DNA from: Bradyrhizobium sp. CCBAU 53421
GTDB lineage: Bacteria; Pseudomonadota; Alphaproteobacteria; Rhizobiales; Xanthobacteraceae
Length of the DNA: 64,000 bases
Assembly (NCBI RefSeq): GCF_015291625.1
Contig: NZ_CP030047.1
Location: 6,324,001 to 6,388,000 of the forward strand
Reading direction: 5' to 3'
Part shown: piece by piece, positions 42,235 through 50,609 of the stretch
How the letters are laid out: each line of letters begins with the position of its first letter
How positions within the stretch are numbered: the stretch's first letter is position 1
Translations under genes and position numbers: made by a program
Notes under the pieces: generated by a model
The model's database searches: none
The model's input: only the letters and a program-made list of their open reading frames with translations
Told to the model about the DNA's origin: nothing

Positions 42235-44417
42235 CTCGCGGCGGTCGCGGCGTGTGCGACGCCCGGCTCTGCTGTGCCGAGCGTCAGATCGACCGGCATC
42301 CCGGCGGCCGCGCTCTCCTGCACCGCGAGGGTTGCGCGGGTGGTCGCAAGCAGCGATTCGAGTGCGATCGGCATCGCGGCTCCCGATGCGACCGACGCAA
42401 CGAAGGCATCCAGCATCGGCCGCTGCCCCTTGTCGAGCCGCGCCTTCTTCACTGTCCGCTGTCCGGCATGCCAGATCTCGAAGCCCGAGAAATTGTCGAA
42501 GGCGGCAAAGCCGGTGCTCGCCGATATTTCGAGCGCCTCCTTCGGCACCCGCGGATCGCCGCCAGTGAGATAGCTGAGGCTCGCAACCGAGCCGTCGGCA
42601 AAGTCGAACGTGGCGAGGAGATTATCGACATCCTTGCCCGCGGAACTCGCCGAAACGCGCACCGGCTCGGCGCCGAGCCACCATGACAGCACGTCGATGA
42701 AATGGCCACCCTCGCCAGCGAAGCGGCTGCCCTCGCTCTCGGCCTGCAGATACCAGGATGATTTCTCCAGCGGGCCGGCGATGACGCGATATTGCAGGGT
42801 CTGCGGCCCCGTCGGTGCGAATGCCGCCCGCATGCCCTGCAGCAGCGGCGAGAAGCGGCGGTTGAAGCCGACCATCAGCCGGTTGTTGCCGGTATCGCGG
42901 ATCACCTGCTCCAATTGATCGAGCGAGTCTGCATCGATCGCCAGCGGCTTCTCGACGAACACCGCCTTGCCGGCCCGCAGCGCTCGGCTCGCGAGATCGG
43001 CGTGGGAGGCGTGGCGCGTTGCGATCAGCACGGCATCGATGTCGCCGGCCTCGAGCACCGAGGCCGCATCCGTCGAGGCGCGCGCGAAGCCGAACTTGCG
43101 TACCGCGGTGGCGCCGCTCAAGCCGGTATTGGTGGCGACCTCGACAAGATCAACGCGCTGATTGTTCGCAAGCTGCGGCAACAGCATGCTGGAGGCATAA
43201 TTGCCGGCGCCGATGACGCCGAGCCGCACCCGGCCACTGCGCAGCGCAACCGCCGGACGATAGACCATCTGCATCGCGCGCGAAGCGGCGTCCGGATAGG
43301 CGAACACCATGCCGAGGCCGACTTCGCCCCGGCTCATGCGCTCGAACGCCGACGTCGCCTGCTCCAGCGGCACCACGTCGGAAATCAGCGACGAAAAGTC
43401 GAGCCGCCCGTCGGCGAGCAGGGCGACGATCGCCTCCATGTTGCGTTTCTCGGTCCAGCGCACATGGCCGATCGGATAGTCGATACCGCCCTCCTCGTAG
43501 AGCGGATCGTAGCGGCCGGGGCCGTAGGAGCGCGAGAATCGAACGTCGAGCTCCTTGTCGTAGAATTCGTTCCAAGGCAGGTTCAGCGTGCATTTGCCGA
43601 TATCGACGATACGGCCGCGGTCGCGCAGCAATGCGGCCGAGCGCGAGGCGAGCTCCGGATCGTCGCTGCCTGCCGTGATGAACACGCAATCCGCGCCACT
43701 GCCCGCGGTCAGCTGGTCGATCCGGGCGCGAAAGGAGGCCGCAGCATCATCCGACGCGACCGCACAGATCGCGGCGCCTGCCGCTTCCGCCTGACGACAG
43801 CGCGCTTCCAATCTGTCGAGTCCTGTGACCACGACACCGGCGCTGCGCAGCAGGCGCACCATGATCTGCCCGATCAGGCCGAGGCCGATCACGCAGGCGG
43901 TTTCGCCGAAGCGGATCTCGGACTGGCGCATCGCCTGCAGCGCGATCGAGGCGATCGTCGTGAAAGCTGACTGGTCGAGCGCAGCACCGTCCGGCAACGG
44001 CACGCAGAGGTTAACCGGCACCCAATTGTATTCAGCATGGGTTGCATATTGATTGCCGCCGCAGCAGACCCGCTGTCCGACCGCGAAGCCGCTGACGCCC
44101 TCACCCACCTCCACGACGGTGCCCGACAGCGAGTAACCGAGCGGCGTGTAGGAATCGAGGCGGCTCATCACCTTCTGATATGTCGCTAGCACTCCCTGCT
44201 GGCGGACCGAGCGCATCACCTTGGCCACCTGGTCAGGGCGCGCACGCGCCTTGCCGAGCAGCGACAGCCGGCCCTCGGTGAATTTCATCATCTCGGTGCC
44301 GGTCGACACCGCCGAGAACGCGGTACGCACCAGGACCCCGCCGGGGCGGCAGCGCGGCGCCGGCACGTCGATCAGCTTGAGCTCGCCGCTCTTATAGTTC
44401 TGCGCGATCTGCTTCAC
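42231..44417 (-). CDS. Bi-domain oxidoreductase (Zn-ADH-like plus Gfo/Idh/MocA)
   Basis: This 728-residue fusion has an N-terminal medium-chain dehydrogenase domain (about 1-350; GVLVRTAFSAVSTGTEM, YSLSGTVVEVGEGVSGF, nucleotide loop VIGLGLIGQIMVRLL). Its C-terminal Gfo/Idh/MocA domain (about 385-710) has RLGVIGAGNYASSMLLPQL, ATRHASHADLA and VFVEKPLAI with the conserved EKP Lys. Such fusions are frequent in EPS/CPS loci next to heparinase genes. The reaction is thought to be an NAD(P)-dependent oxidation/reduction of a sugar nucleotide, but is not established. It is the first gene of the unit and overlaps the heparinase by four bases. A TTTAACATTGTTATC box lies about 90 bp upstream. Confidence 0.85.
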   Translation of the reverse strand: MKQIAQNYKSGELKLIDVPAPRCRPGGVLVRTAFSAVSTGTEMMKFTEGRLSLLGKARARPDQVAKVMRSVRQQGVLATYQKVMSRLDSYTPLGYSLSGTVVEVGEGVSGFAVGQRVCCGGNQYATHAEYNWVPVNLCVPLPDGAALDQSAFTTIASIALQAMRQSEIRFGETACVIGLGLIGQIMVRLLRSAGVVVTGLDRLEARCRQAEAAGAAICAVASDDAAASFRARIDQLTAGSGADCVFITAGSDDPELASRSAALLRDRGRIVDIGKCTLNLPWNEFYDKELDVRFSRSYGPGRYDPLYEEGGIDYPIGHVRWTEKRNMEAIVALLADGRLDFSSLISDVVPLEQATSAFERMSRGEVGLGMVFAYPDAASRAMQMVYRPAVALRSGRVRLGVIGAGNYASSMLLPQLANNQRVDLVEVATNTGLSGATAVRKFGFARASTDAASVLEAGDIDAVLIATRHASHADLASRALRAGKAVFVEKPLAIDADSLDQLEQVIRDTGNNRLMVGFNRRFSPLLQGMRAAFAPTGPQTLQYRVIAGPLEKSSWYLQAESEGSRFAGEGGHFIDVLSWWLGAEPVRVSASSAGKDVDNLLATFDFADGSVASLSYLTGGDPRVPKEALEISASTGFAAFDNFSGFEIWHAGQRTVKKARLDKGQRPMLDAFVASVASGAAMPIALESLLATTRATLAVQESAAAGMPVDLTLGTAEPGVAHAATAAR

Positions 44418-44518
44418 AGTCGGTCAATGCCTCAAGTTAACAGCACTGCTTGTATCGCGCCTGCCGCCCGCAATGAAGCCGGGAACACGATCTCATTTCC
44501 CGCGATTTAACATTGTTA

Positions 44519-45757
44519 TCATTCCAGCAACAGGACCGGTTTGGGCGAGATCTCGACCTCACCGTTCGCGACGGCGCCCTCGCCGCCGTCGAGCCCCTGG
44601 TAACGGCTAAAGCGCGGATCGACCCGCTCAACGGACCGCCCCTTGGTGGTCCAGAGGATCAGGCCGTTGCGGCCATCCGGCATGCGGAGCTCGACGCGCC
44701 AACTTGACGGCGATGTCCTGCCCGCGGCCACGACGGTTGCGCCGACCAGCCAGGACTGGACCGTGCGATAGGCAATTCCGCTCGGCAGCAGCCCACGCGT
44801 CCGGTCCCATAATTTGCCGAAGTCGCTGCCCCCGCCGGCGAACTCGTACCAATAGAACCGGTCGACACCGCTGATCCATTTCAGGATGTAGGCGCGAGCC
44901 AGACAGCCATCCGGGTTGTCCTCGTCGGACGACCAGCCGGCCTCGGTGTCCCAGATCGGCCGTGCCGACAAATCGTGCGCGGCAAGGATCTGCTTGAAGC
45001 GCGCAATGATTCCAAGCACCGCCTCGGGTTCGCTGGTGTAGCCGTGGAAGGCGAACACATCGGCATATTGTCCGCCGCCTTGCGCCATGAAGGCGGTTTG
45101 CCAGCGATAGCCGTCCGGCGTGCCGTTGGATGATGGCGTCAGCACGGTCAGGCTGGGATCGCTGGCCTTGATGATTTCGTAGGCCCGCTTCTGCATCTGG
45201 ACCATGGTCGCGATATCGCCCGAGTAATATTTGGGATCTTCGGGCTCGTTCCAGATTTCCCAGTATTTGATGCGGCCGGCGGCGCGCGCAACCGCCGCGC
45301 GCACCCATTCATCCCATGACGCCAGATCGGCCGGCGGCGAGCTTGCCCCGGGCGTGAATGCCGGCGGCGCATCCTTCACCGAGGCGGCCCAGCGCGGCGT
45401 GTAGGCGAGATTGAGGACGATATCGACATGCTCCCGCTCCGCCGCCGCAAGGATGGCGTCGAAACGCGCCCAATTGTAGATGCCGGGCGCCGGGTTGATC
45501 TGCGCCCAGTAGATCGCGCCCCACAGCCGAACGCCGTCGAACTTGAGCTCGGGCCAGGGTTGCGACTGTCCGATCGCATTGATCGTCATGCCGAAAAGCG
45601 TCGGCGGGATCACTACGTTCAGATGGCTCGCATTGAGCGCATCGTTTGCCGCCGCACCGGCCCACTGCAGCGGCCATTTATGAGCCAGCGGCACCAGCGC
45701 GCTCAAAACCAGTGCAATCGACGCCCTTTGTGCCCAATCCCTCACTTTGCCTGCCAT
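44519..45757 (-). CDS. GH39-like glycoside hydrolase, exported
   Basis: This 412-residue protein has an N-terminal membrane anchor or signal (about 12-26, SIALVLSALVPLA). A TIM-barrel domain follows with acid/base Glu171 in YWEIWNEPEDPKYY and a nucleophile candidate Glu272 in IWDTEAGW, as in clan GH-A families such as GH39/PslG. PslG-type hydrolases are periplasmic and coordinate polymer synthesis (established in Pseudomonas). It ends 101 bp upstream of the bi-domain gene, in the same direction. It is a plausible endo-hydrolase acting on the nascent EPS. The divergent GT4 gene shares its upstream region. Confidence 0.82.
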   Translation of the reverse strand: MAGKVRDWAQRASIALVLSALVPLAHKWPLQWAGAAANDALNASHLNVVIPPTLFGMTINAIGQSQPWPELKFDGVRLWGAIYWAQINPAPGIYNWARFDAILAAAEREHVDIVLNLAYTPRWAASVKDAPPAFTPGASSPPADLASWDEWVRAAVARAAGRIKYWEIWNEPEDPKYYSGDIATMVQMQKRAYEIIKASDPSLTVLTPSSNGTPDGYRWQTAFMAQGGGQYADVFAFHGYTSEPEAVLGIIARFKQILAAHDLSARPIWDTEAGWSSDEDNPDGCLARAYILKWISGVDRFYWYEFAGGGSDFGKLWDRTRGLLPSGIAYRTVQSWLVGATVVAAGRTSPSSWRVELRMPDGRNGLILWTTKGRSVERVDPRFSRYQGLDGGEGAVANGEVEISPKPVLLLE

Positions 45758-45812
45758 GTTCGTGTCTCGTCGCCGTCACATCCGCGCCGGGATTGCATAA
45801 TGGAAGTCGCGC

Positions 45813-45851
45813 ATGTTAATGCCGATGTTAGTCTGATTGTGATGTTGTTAG
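45813..45851. promoter_or_regulatory. Cluster of three TGTTA boxes in a divergent promoter
   Basis: The 117 bp between the GH39-like gene and the GT4 gene holds TGTTAA (45814-45819), TGTTAG (45826-45831) and TGTTAG (45846-45851), all in the same orientation. The last two are 20 bp apart, about two helical turns, and the middle one reads ATGTTAGTCTG as at 5447. Direct repeats on one face of the helix suggest cooperative binding of a regulator shared with other EPS promoters. Confidence 0.45.
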
Positions 45852-45874
45852 GTCAATGGTATAGATCATCGCAG

Positions 45875-47188
45875 ATGTCGAGAGCTGAACCATCATCACC
45901 GCGGCGGATCCTGATCATCGTCGAGAACCTTCCGGTTCCTTTCGATCGCAGGGTGTGGTGCGAGGCAACGTCGCTGCGCAAGGCCGGCTACGAAGTTTCG
46001 GTGATCTGCCCGAAGGGGCGCGGCCATAACGAATCCTACGAGTGCCTCGACGGCATTCACATCTACCGCCATCCGATGCCCGTGGAAGCGCGCGGGATCG
46101 CCGCCTATCTCATCGAGTATCCGGTCGCGCTGTTCTGGGAAACCTGGCTTGCGATCAAGGTGGCGTGGAAGCACGGCTTCGACGTGATCCAGGGCTGCAA
46201 TCCGCCCGATCTGATCTTCCTGATCGGCCTGTTGTTCAAGCTCGGCGGCAAGCGCTTCGTGTTCGATCACCACGACGTCAATCCCGAGCTCTATGAGGCA
46301 AAATTCGGCCGCAGGGGCTTTTTCTGGCAGCTGCTCCGACTGGTCGAATATCTCACCTTCAAGACCGCAAGCATCTCGATCGCGACCAATGAATCCTATC
46401 GCGAGATCGCGATCACCCGTGGCCGCATGCCGGCCAATCGGGTCTTCGTGGTGCGCTCCGGCCCCAATCTCGACCGGGTGCGCTCGCGGCCGGCCGATCC
46501 GGCGTGGCGCCGCGGCCGGCGCTACAGCGTCGGCTATGTCGGCGTGATCGGCCAGTCGGAAGGCATCGATCTCTTGCTGCAGTCGATCGGCCACATCGTG
46601 CACGATCTCGGCCGCACCGACATCCAGTTCAACATCGCCGGAACCGGGCCGGAGTGGAATGCGGTGGTCAAGCTCTGCGAGGAGATGCAGCTCTCCGACT
46701 ACGTGAATTTCACCGGTGCGATCGCCGACGAGGCGCTGTTCACGATGCTCTCGACCGCCGACGTCTGCGTCAATCCGGATCGCGTCACGCCGATGAACGA
46801 CATCTCCACCATGAACAAGATCATGGAGTACATGGCGCTCGGACGGCCGATCGTCCAGTTCGACGTCCGCGAAGGCCGCCGCTCGGCGCTCGACGCCTCG
46901 CTCTATGCGGCGAAGAACGACCCGCAGGATTTCGCCGGCAAGATCCTCACGCTGATCGACGATTCCTCGCTGCGGCAGACGATGGGCGCATTTGGCCGCA
47001 GCCGCGTCGAGCGCGAATTGTCCTGGACGCATGAGGAGCCGAAGCTGCTCGCCGCCTATGAGGCGCTGTTCGCCAGGAAGCTCCCCTGGCAGCGCCGCGC
47101 GCCACGCGCGAGCGCGACCGCGGAGCGGCCGACCTCGCAGGCGTCGCGCGTCAACGCCAATGCAGCCGCCGGGCGGGCATCGCGTTGA
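45875..47188 (+). CDS. Glycosyltransferase, GT4 family
   Basis: This 437-residue GT-B enzyme has RRILIIVENLPVPFDRRVW near the N-terminus, KRFVFDHHDVNPELYEAKFG, YVGVIGQSEGIDLLLQSI and the C-terminal NPDRVTPMNDISTMNKIMEY, carrying the conserved Glu. A basic, Ala/Arg-rich tail of about 40 residues follows the catalytic domain. The ATG at 45875 is chosen because upstream in-frame sequence crosses the divergent promoter. It is the first gene of a plus-strand unit with the AlgD-like gene 73 bp downstream. Confidence 0.85.
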   Translation: MSRAEPSSPRRILIIVENLPVPFDRRVWCEATSLRKAGYEVSVICPKGRGHNESYECLDGIHIYRHPMPVEARGIAAYLIEYPVALFWETWLAIKVAWKHGFDVIQGCNPPDLIFLIGLLFKLGGKRFVFDHHDVNPELYEAKFGRRGFFWQLLRLVEYLTFKTASISIATNESYREIAITRGRMPANRVFVVRSGPNLDRVRSRPADPAWRRGRRYSVGYVGVIGQSEGIDLLLQSIGHIVHDLGRTDIQFNIAGTGPEWNAVVKLCEEMQLSDYVNFTGAIADEALFTMLSTADVCVNPDRVTPMNDISTMNKIMEYMALGRPIVQFDVREGRRSALDASLYAAKNDPQDFAGKILTLIDDSSLRQTMGAFGRSRVERELSWTHEEPKLLAAYEALFARKLPWQRRAPRASATAERPTSQASRVNANAAAGRASR

Positions 47189-47261
47189 ACGCCATGCCGC
47201 CTTACTCACGTCGAACGCGACGCGGCCATGCGTACGTCGCCAGATTGTTGAAGGTCGAAGC

Positions 47262-48572
47262 ATGAACGTCAGCATTTTCGGCCTCGGCTATGTCGGTACG
47301 GTCTGCGCCGCCTGCTTCACCGAGCTCGGCCACCAGATCATCGGCGTCGACAAGAGCGTCGCCAAAGTCGATTTGATCCGCCAGGGCCGATCGCCGGTTA
47401 TCGAGCCCGGCATCTCGGACAAGGTGGCGCACGCGGTCGCGACCGGTCAGTTGACCGCGACTACCGACGCCACCGAGGCGATCGTCAACAGCGACATCTC
47501 GATGGTCTGCGTCGGCACGCCGTCGTCAGGCAATGGCAATCTCGACCTGACCGCGATCCGGCAGGTCGCAATCGAGATCGGCCGCGGATTGCGGGCGAAG
47601 AATGCACCGCATACCGTGACGATCCGCTCCACCGTGCTGCCCGGCACCACCCGCAGCACCGTCGGACCGCTGATCGAGGAAGCCTCCGGCAACAAGATCG
47701 GGCGGGATTTCGACCTCGCCTTCAATCCGGAGTTCCTGCGCGAAGGCAGCGCCATTGCGGACTTCAATGCGCCGTCCAAGACCGTGGTCGGTGCCTTCAA
47801 CCAGGAAACCGCCGACCGCGTCATGGCGCTCTACAAGGATCTGCCCGGCGCCAAGATCACCCCGCCGGTCGAGACCGCCGAGCTGGTGAAATATGTCGAC
47901 AACAGCTGGCACGCGCTGAAGGTCAGCTTCGCCAACGAGATCGGCACGATCGCAAAGACGCTCGGCATCGACGGCCGCGACGTCATGAACATCTTCCTGC
48001 AGGACACCAGGCTCAACATCTCGCCGGCTTACTTGCGGCCGGGCTTTGCCTTCGGCGGCTCCTGCCTGCCCAAGGATGTCAAGGCGCTGAAGCACCTCGC
48101 GCACAGCCGTGGCCTGTCGACGCCGGTGCTCGAAAGCATCCTGCCGAGCAACGACATGATCATGTCGCGCGGCGCCGACTGGATCCTGTCGCATGACGGC
48201 CGCCGCATCGCCTTCCTCGGCATCAGCTTCAAGGCCGGCACCGACGACGTCCGCGACAGCCCGTTCGTCGAGCTGGTGAAAACCCTGCGCGGGGAGCGGC
48301 GCGACATCCGGATCTACGACCCCAACGTTCAGCTGTCGCAACTGATCGGCGCCAACCGCGACTTTCTGATGCGAAACCCGGAGCTGGTCGGCTTGCTGCA
48401 TGACGACGCGACGGCGACAATCGAGTGGGCCGACATCATCGTGCTGACCACGGCCGATCCGCGCTTCGTGGCGGCGCTGAAGACAACCCGGCCTGACCAG
48501 GTCGTGCTCGAACTGTCGGAGATCGGCCTGCCCCGCGAGGTGCGCGCCCAAGTGAGCGGCTTCCACTGGTAG
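47262..48572 (+). CDS. algD: GDP-mannose 6-dehydrogenase-like enzyme (AlgD-like)
   Basis: This 436-residue nucleotide-sugar dehydrogenase begins MNVSIFGLGYVGTVCAACF, with the Rossmann GxGxxG at 7-12, catalytic Cys268 in FAFGGSCLPKD and GISFKAGTDDVRDSP in the C-terminal domain. The stretches RSTVLPGTT, FNPEFLREGSAI and GFAFGGSCLPKDVKAL are much closer to AlgD than to Ugd. The likely product is GDP-mannuronate, though another nucleotide sugar is possible. It differs clearly from the Ugd at 16216, so the locus encodes two uronate-forming enzymes. The methyltransferase gene starts two bases after the stop. Confidence 0.83.
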   Translation: MNVSIFGLGYVGTVCAACFTELGHQIIGVDKSVAKVDLIRQGRSPVIEPGISDKVAHAVATGQLTATTDATEAIVNSDISMVCVGTPSSGNGNLDLTAIRQVAIEIGRGLRAKNAPHTVTIRSTVLPGTTRSTVGPLIEEASGNKIGRDFDLAFNPEFLREGSAIADFNAPSKTVVGAFNQETADRVMALYKDLPGAKITPPVETAELVKYVDNSWHALKVSFANEIGTIAKTLGIDGRDVMNIFLQDTRLNISPAYLRPGFAFGGSCLPKDVKALKHLAHSRGLSTPVLESILPSNDMIMSRGADWILSHDGRRIAFLGISFKAGTDDVRDSPFVELVKTLRGERRDIRIYDPNVQLSQLIGANRDFLMRNPELVGLLHDDATATIEWADIIVLTTADPRFVAALKTTRPDQVVLELSEIGLPREVRAQVSGFHW

Positions 48573-48574
48573 GG

Positions 48575-49294
48575 ATGACCATGGCCGGCATGGCCCAGGA
48601 CCGACCCGAAATCCGCTTTCACGACGAGATTTCGTCGGAATGGGAGGCGCTGCATCGCAGCCGCACCTTCAAGGCACGCACGGCGGCGATGTTCGAGCTG
48701 CTCGGGAATGCGGACCTCAACGACCAGCGCTGGCTGGATGCAGGTTGCGGCACCGGAACGCTTTCCCGCCTGCTCGCCGCGCGCGGCTGCGACGTCACCG
48801 GTGTCGATGCCTCGCCGGAGATGATTGCGGCGGCACATGGCCGTCCCGCCGACGGCAAGCTCGCCGAACTGCTGACATTCCGGCAGATCCCGACTATCGC
48901 AAACCTGCCGTTCGCGGATCGATCGTTCGACGGCGTGCTCTGCGCGAGCGTGCTGGAATATGTCCCGGACGTGGCGCAGTGCCTTGCCCAGATCCATCGC
49001 GTGCTCAGGCCCGGCGGACTGCTGCTGGTCTCGGTTCCCAACCGCGGATCGCTGCTGCGCCAGAGCTACAAGTTCGCGCACGCGGCCTCTTCGCGCATAT
49101 CAGTGCGGCCGCTGTTCCGCTACCTCGCCTTCTCCAGATTCGACACCTCGCACGCAGCGATGCAGAGCCTGCTGCGACAACACGGTCTGACGATGCTCGC
49201 GACCGGCTTTGCCGGCTCTCCGCTCCCGCCGGCGCTGGATCGCCGGCCGGCCGTCGGCACGCTGATCAACATCCTCGCCCGGCGCGACGATTGA
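48575..49294 (+). CDS. Class I SAM-dependent methyltransferase
   Basis: This 239-residue enzyme has the SAM motif WLDAGCGTGTLSRLL, the acidic VTGVDAS strand and FDGVLCASVLEYVPDV, followed by IHRVLRPGGLLLVSVPN. That is the Methyltransf_11/UbiE-like arrangement. It follows the AlgD-like gene directly, so O-methylation of a uronic acid or neighbouring sugar is the simplest guess. It converges on the minus-strand methyltransferase with a gap of only three bases. Confidence 0.85.
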   Translation: MTMAGMAQDRPEIRFHDEISSEWEALHRSRTFKARTAAMFELLGNADLNDQRWLDAGCGTGTLSRLLAARGCDVTGVDASPEMIAAAHGRPADGKLAELLTFRQIPTIANLPFADRSFDGVLCASVLEYVPDVAQCLAQIHRVLRPGGLLLVSVPNRGSLLRQSYKFAHAASSRISVRPLFRYLAFSRFDTSHAAMQSLLRQHGLTMLATGFAGSPLPPALDRRPAVGTLINILARRDD

Positions 49295-49297
49295 TCG

Positions 49298-49969
49298 TCA
49301 TGCCTTGATCGCCATCAGCGACTTGGTCATGCCGAGATAGCGCTCGCGATAGATCTTCGCGTCCGGAAACGTTTCGGCCATCTCGCGCCAGTCGAACAGG
49401 TGCCAGTCGGGTGCGGTCCGCTTGAACCAGAAACGGTTGAACAGTTCGATCAGCGCGATTTGCGCCCGCCTCGGCAGCAGGACGATGATTCCGGGCAGCC
49501 AGGTATGGCTCTCGATCGGAAAGTACCGGTACGGCGTCTGCACGTAGAACGACTTCGCGACCCGCGAGATCTCGCCCGCGAAGCGGTTCTGGTGCTCGCG
49601 CGCGATGTTGCGGAATGCCGCGTCGTTCTCGATCGTCACGACGTCCTGCTTCGGCCCGGTGACGTGTTCGATTACCGACGAGCAGAAGCAGAAGTCGAAC
49701 GCCCGATCCTTGAACGGCAGGCGCTCGGTCTCCTGCAGCAGCACCGTCTTGAAGCCGAAGCGCTCGCGCGCGGCTTTCAGATCGTCGGCCGAGATGTCGC
49801 AAACCGTGATGTCGGTATGAAAGGGCAGGATCGCGCGAATGTGCCGGCCGGTGCCGCCGCCGAGATCGAGGATCTTGGCATCGAGCGGCAGGTCCACGGT
49901 GCGGACGAGGAACTCGCCCCGCCGCTTGCGCGCTGCACCGGAAAATCGGGCTTGAATTGCGCCCAGCAC
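49298..49969 (-). CDS. Class I SAM-dependent methyltransferase
   Basis: This 223-residue protein has ILDLGGGTGRHIRAIL, TVCDIS and FDFCFCSSVIEHVTG. The second half is rich in aromatic residues (FYVQTPYRYFPIESHTW, FNRFWFKRTAPDWHLF). The start is GTG 49969, with AGGAG seven bases upstream. The 13-bp distance to the preceding gene fits an operon. It is the last gene of the Wza-to-methyltransferase string on the minus strand. The substrate is unknown. Confidence 0.8.
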   Translation of the reverse strand: MLGAIQARFSGAARKRRGEFLVRTVDLPLDAKILDLGGGTGRHIRAILPFHTDITVCDISADDLKAARERFGFKTVLLQETERLPFKDRAFDFCFCSSVIEHVTGPKQDVVTIENDAAFRNIAREHQNRFAGEISRVAKSFYVQTPYRYFPIESHTWLPGIIVLLPRRAQIALIELFNRFWFKRTAPDWHLFDWREMAETFPDAKIYRERYLGMTKSLMAIKA

Positions 49970-49982
49970 TATCAGTCTCCTG

Positions 49983-50609
49983 CTACTTGATCGCCTCGAA
50001 GAAGATCGACTCGTCCGGCCGGTTGTCGAGCCGGTCGATGTCGGGACAGACGCCCTCGCGATAGGCCCGGGTGTGGGTCTCGGAACAGCCGGCGTCGCGG
50101 AACAGCGTCGCAAGCGAGGCGCGGGTATAGCCCCAGTGATGCGCGAAGGCGGCCTCCCTGCGGCGATCGATCTCGAACACGCCCTTAAGGAAGGCCTGCG
50201 GCGCCGCCGGGTCGTAGAGGGCCACGATCCTTTCCATGTCGGGCACGACGATGCGGCACACCCCGCCCGGCGCCAGCACCCGCGCGATCTCGCGCGCCAG
50301 CCGCGCAACCTCATCGGGAAACAGATGCTCGAAGACATGCGCGCTGAACACCGCAGCGAGGCTGCTATCCGCGAACGGCAGCGGCTTGGTCAGGTCCATG
50401 TAGCGGAGCCCGGCAAACTTCCCCTCGCGATGCTCGGCATAGCGGGCATCGCTCAGCAGGCCGGCGAGATGCAGCGCTTTAGCCGCGAGCGGCACCCGGG
50501 CGATCCACAGATGCATCGTGATGTCGGTATTGATCCAGCCGTCGATGCCGCAATTGAAGGCGCCGATATGCAGTCGCTGCAGCGTGCGGCCGGGTGCATC
50601 GTCAGTCAT
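49983..50609 (-). CDS. Methyltransferase-like protein in the wzx operon
   Basis: This 208-residue protein starts LQRLHIGAFNCGIDGWINTD and shows LRYMDLTKPLPFADSSLAAVFSAHVFEHLFPDE and REIARVLAPGGVCRIVVPD. These match the SAM-methyltransferase variants common in EPS clusters, although the first glycine loop is poorly conserved. The ATG overlaps the flippase stop by four bases. In-frame sequence further upstream overlaps the flippase and is not used. Confidence 0.75.
   Translation of the reverse strand: MTDDAPGRTLQRLHIGAFNCGIDGWINTDITMHLWIARVPLAAKALHLAGLLSDARYAEHREGKFAGLRYMDLTKPLPFADSSLAAVFSAHVFEHLFPDEVARLAREIARVLAPGGVCRIVVPDMERIVALYDPAAPQAFLKGVFEIDRRREAAFAHHWGYTRASLATLFRDAGCSETHTRAYREGVCPDIDRLDNRPDESIFFEAIK

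Noticed and set aside
40294..42573. 759-codon plus-strand frame opposite the heparinase gene
   Set aside because: The heparinase protein shows family motifs and ATGA coupling at both ends. The antisense frame has an Arg/Ala/Gln-rich composition without domains.
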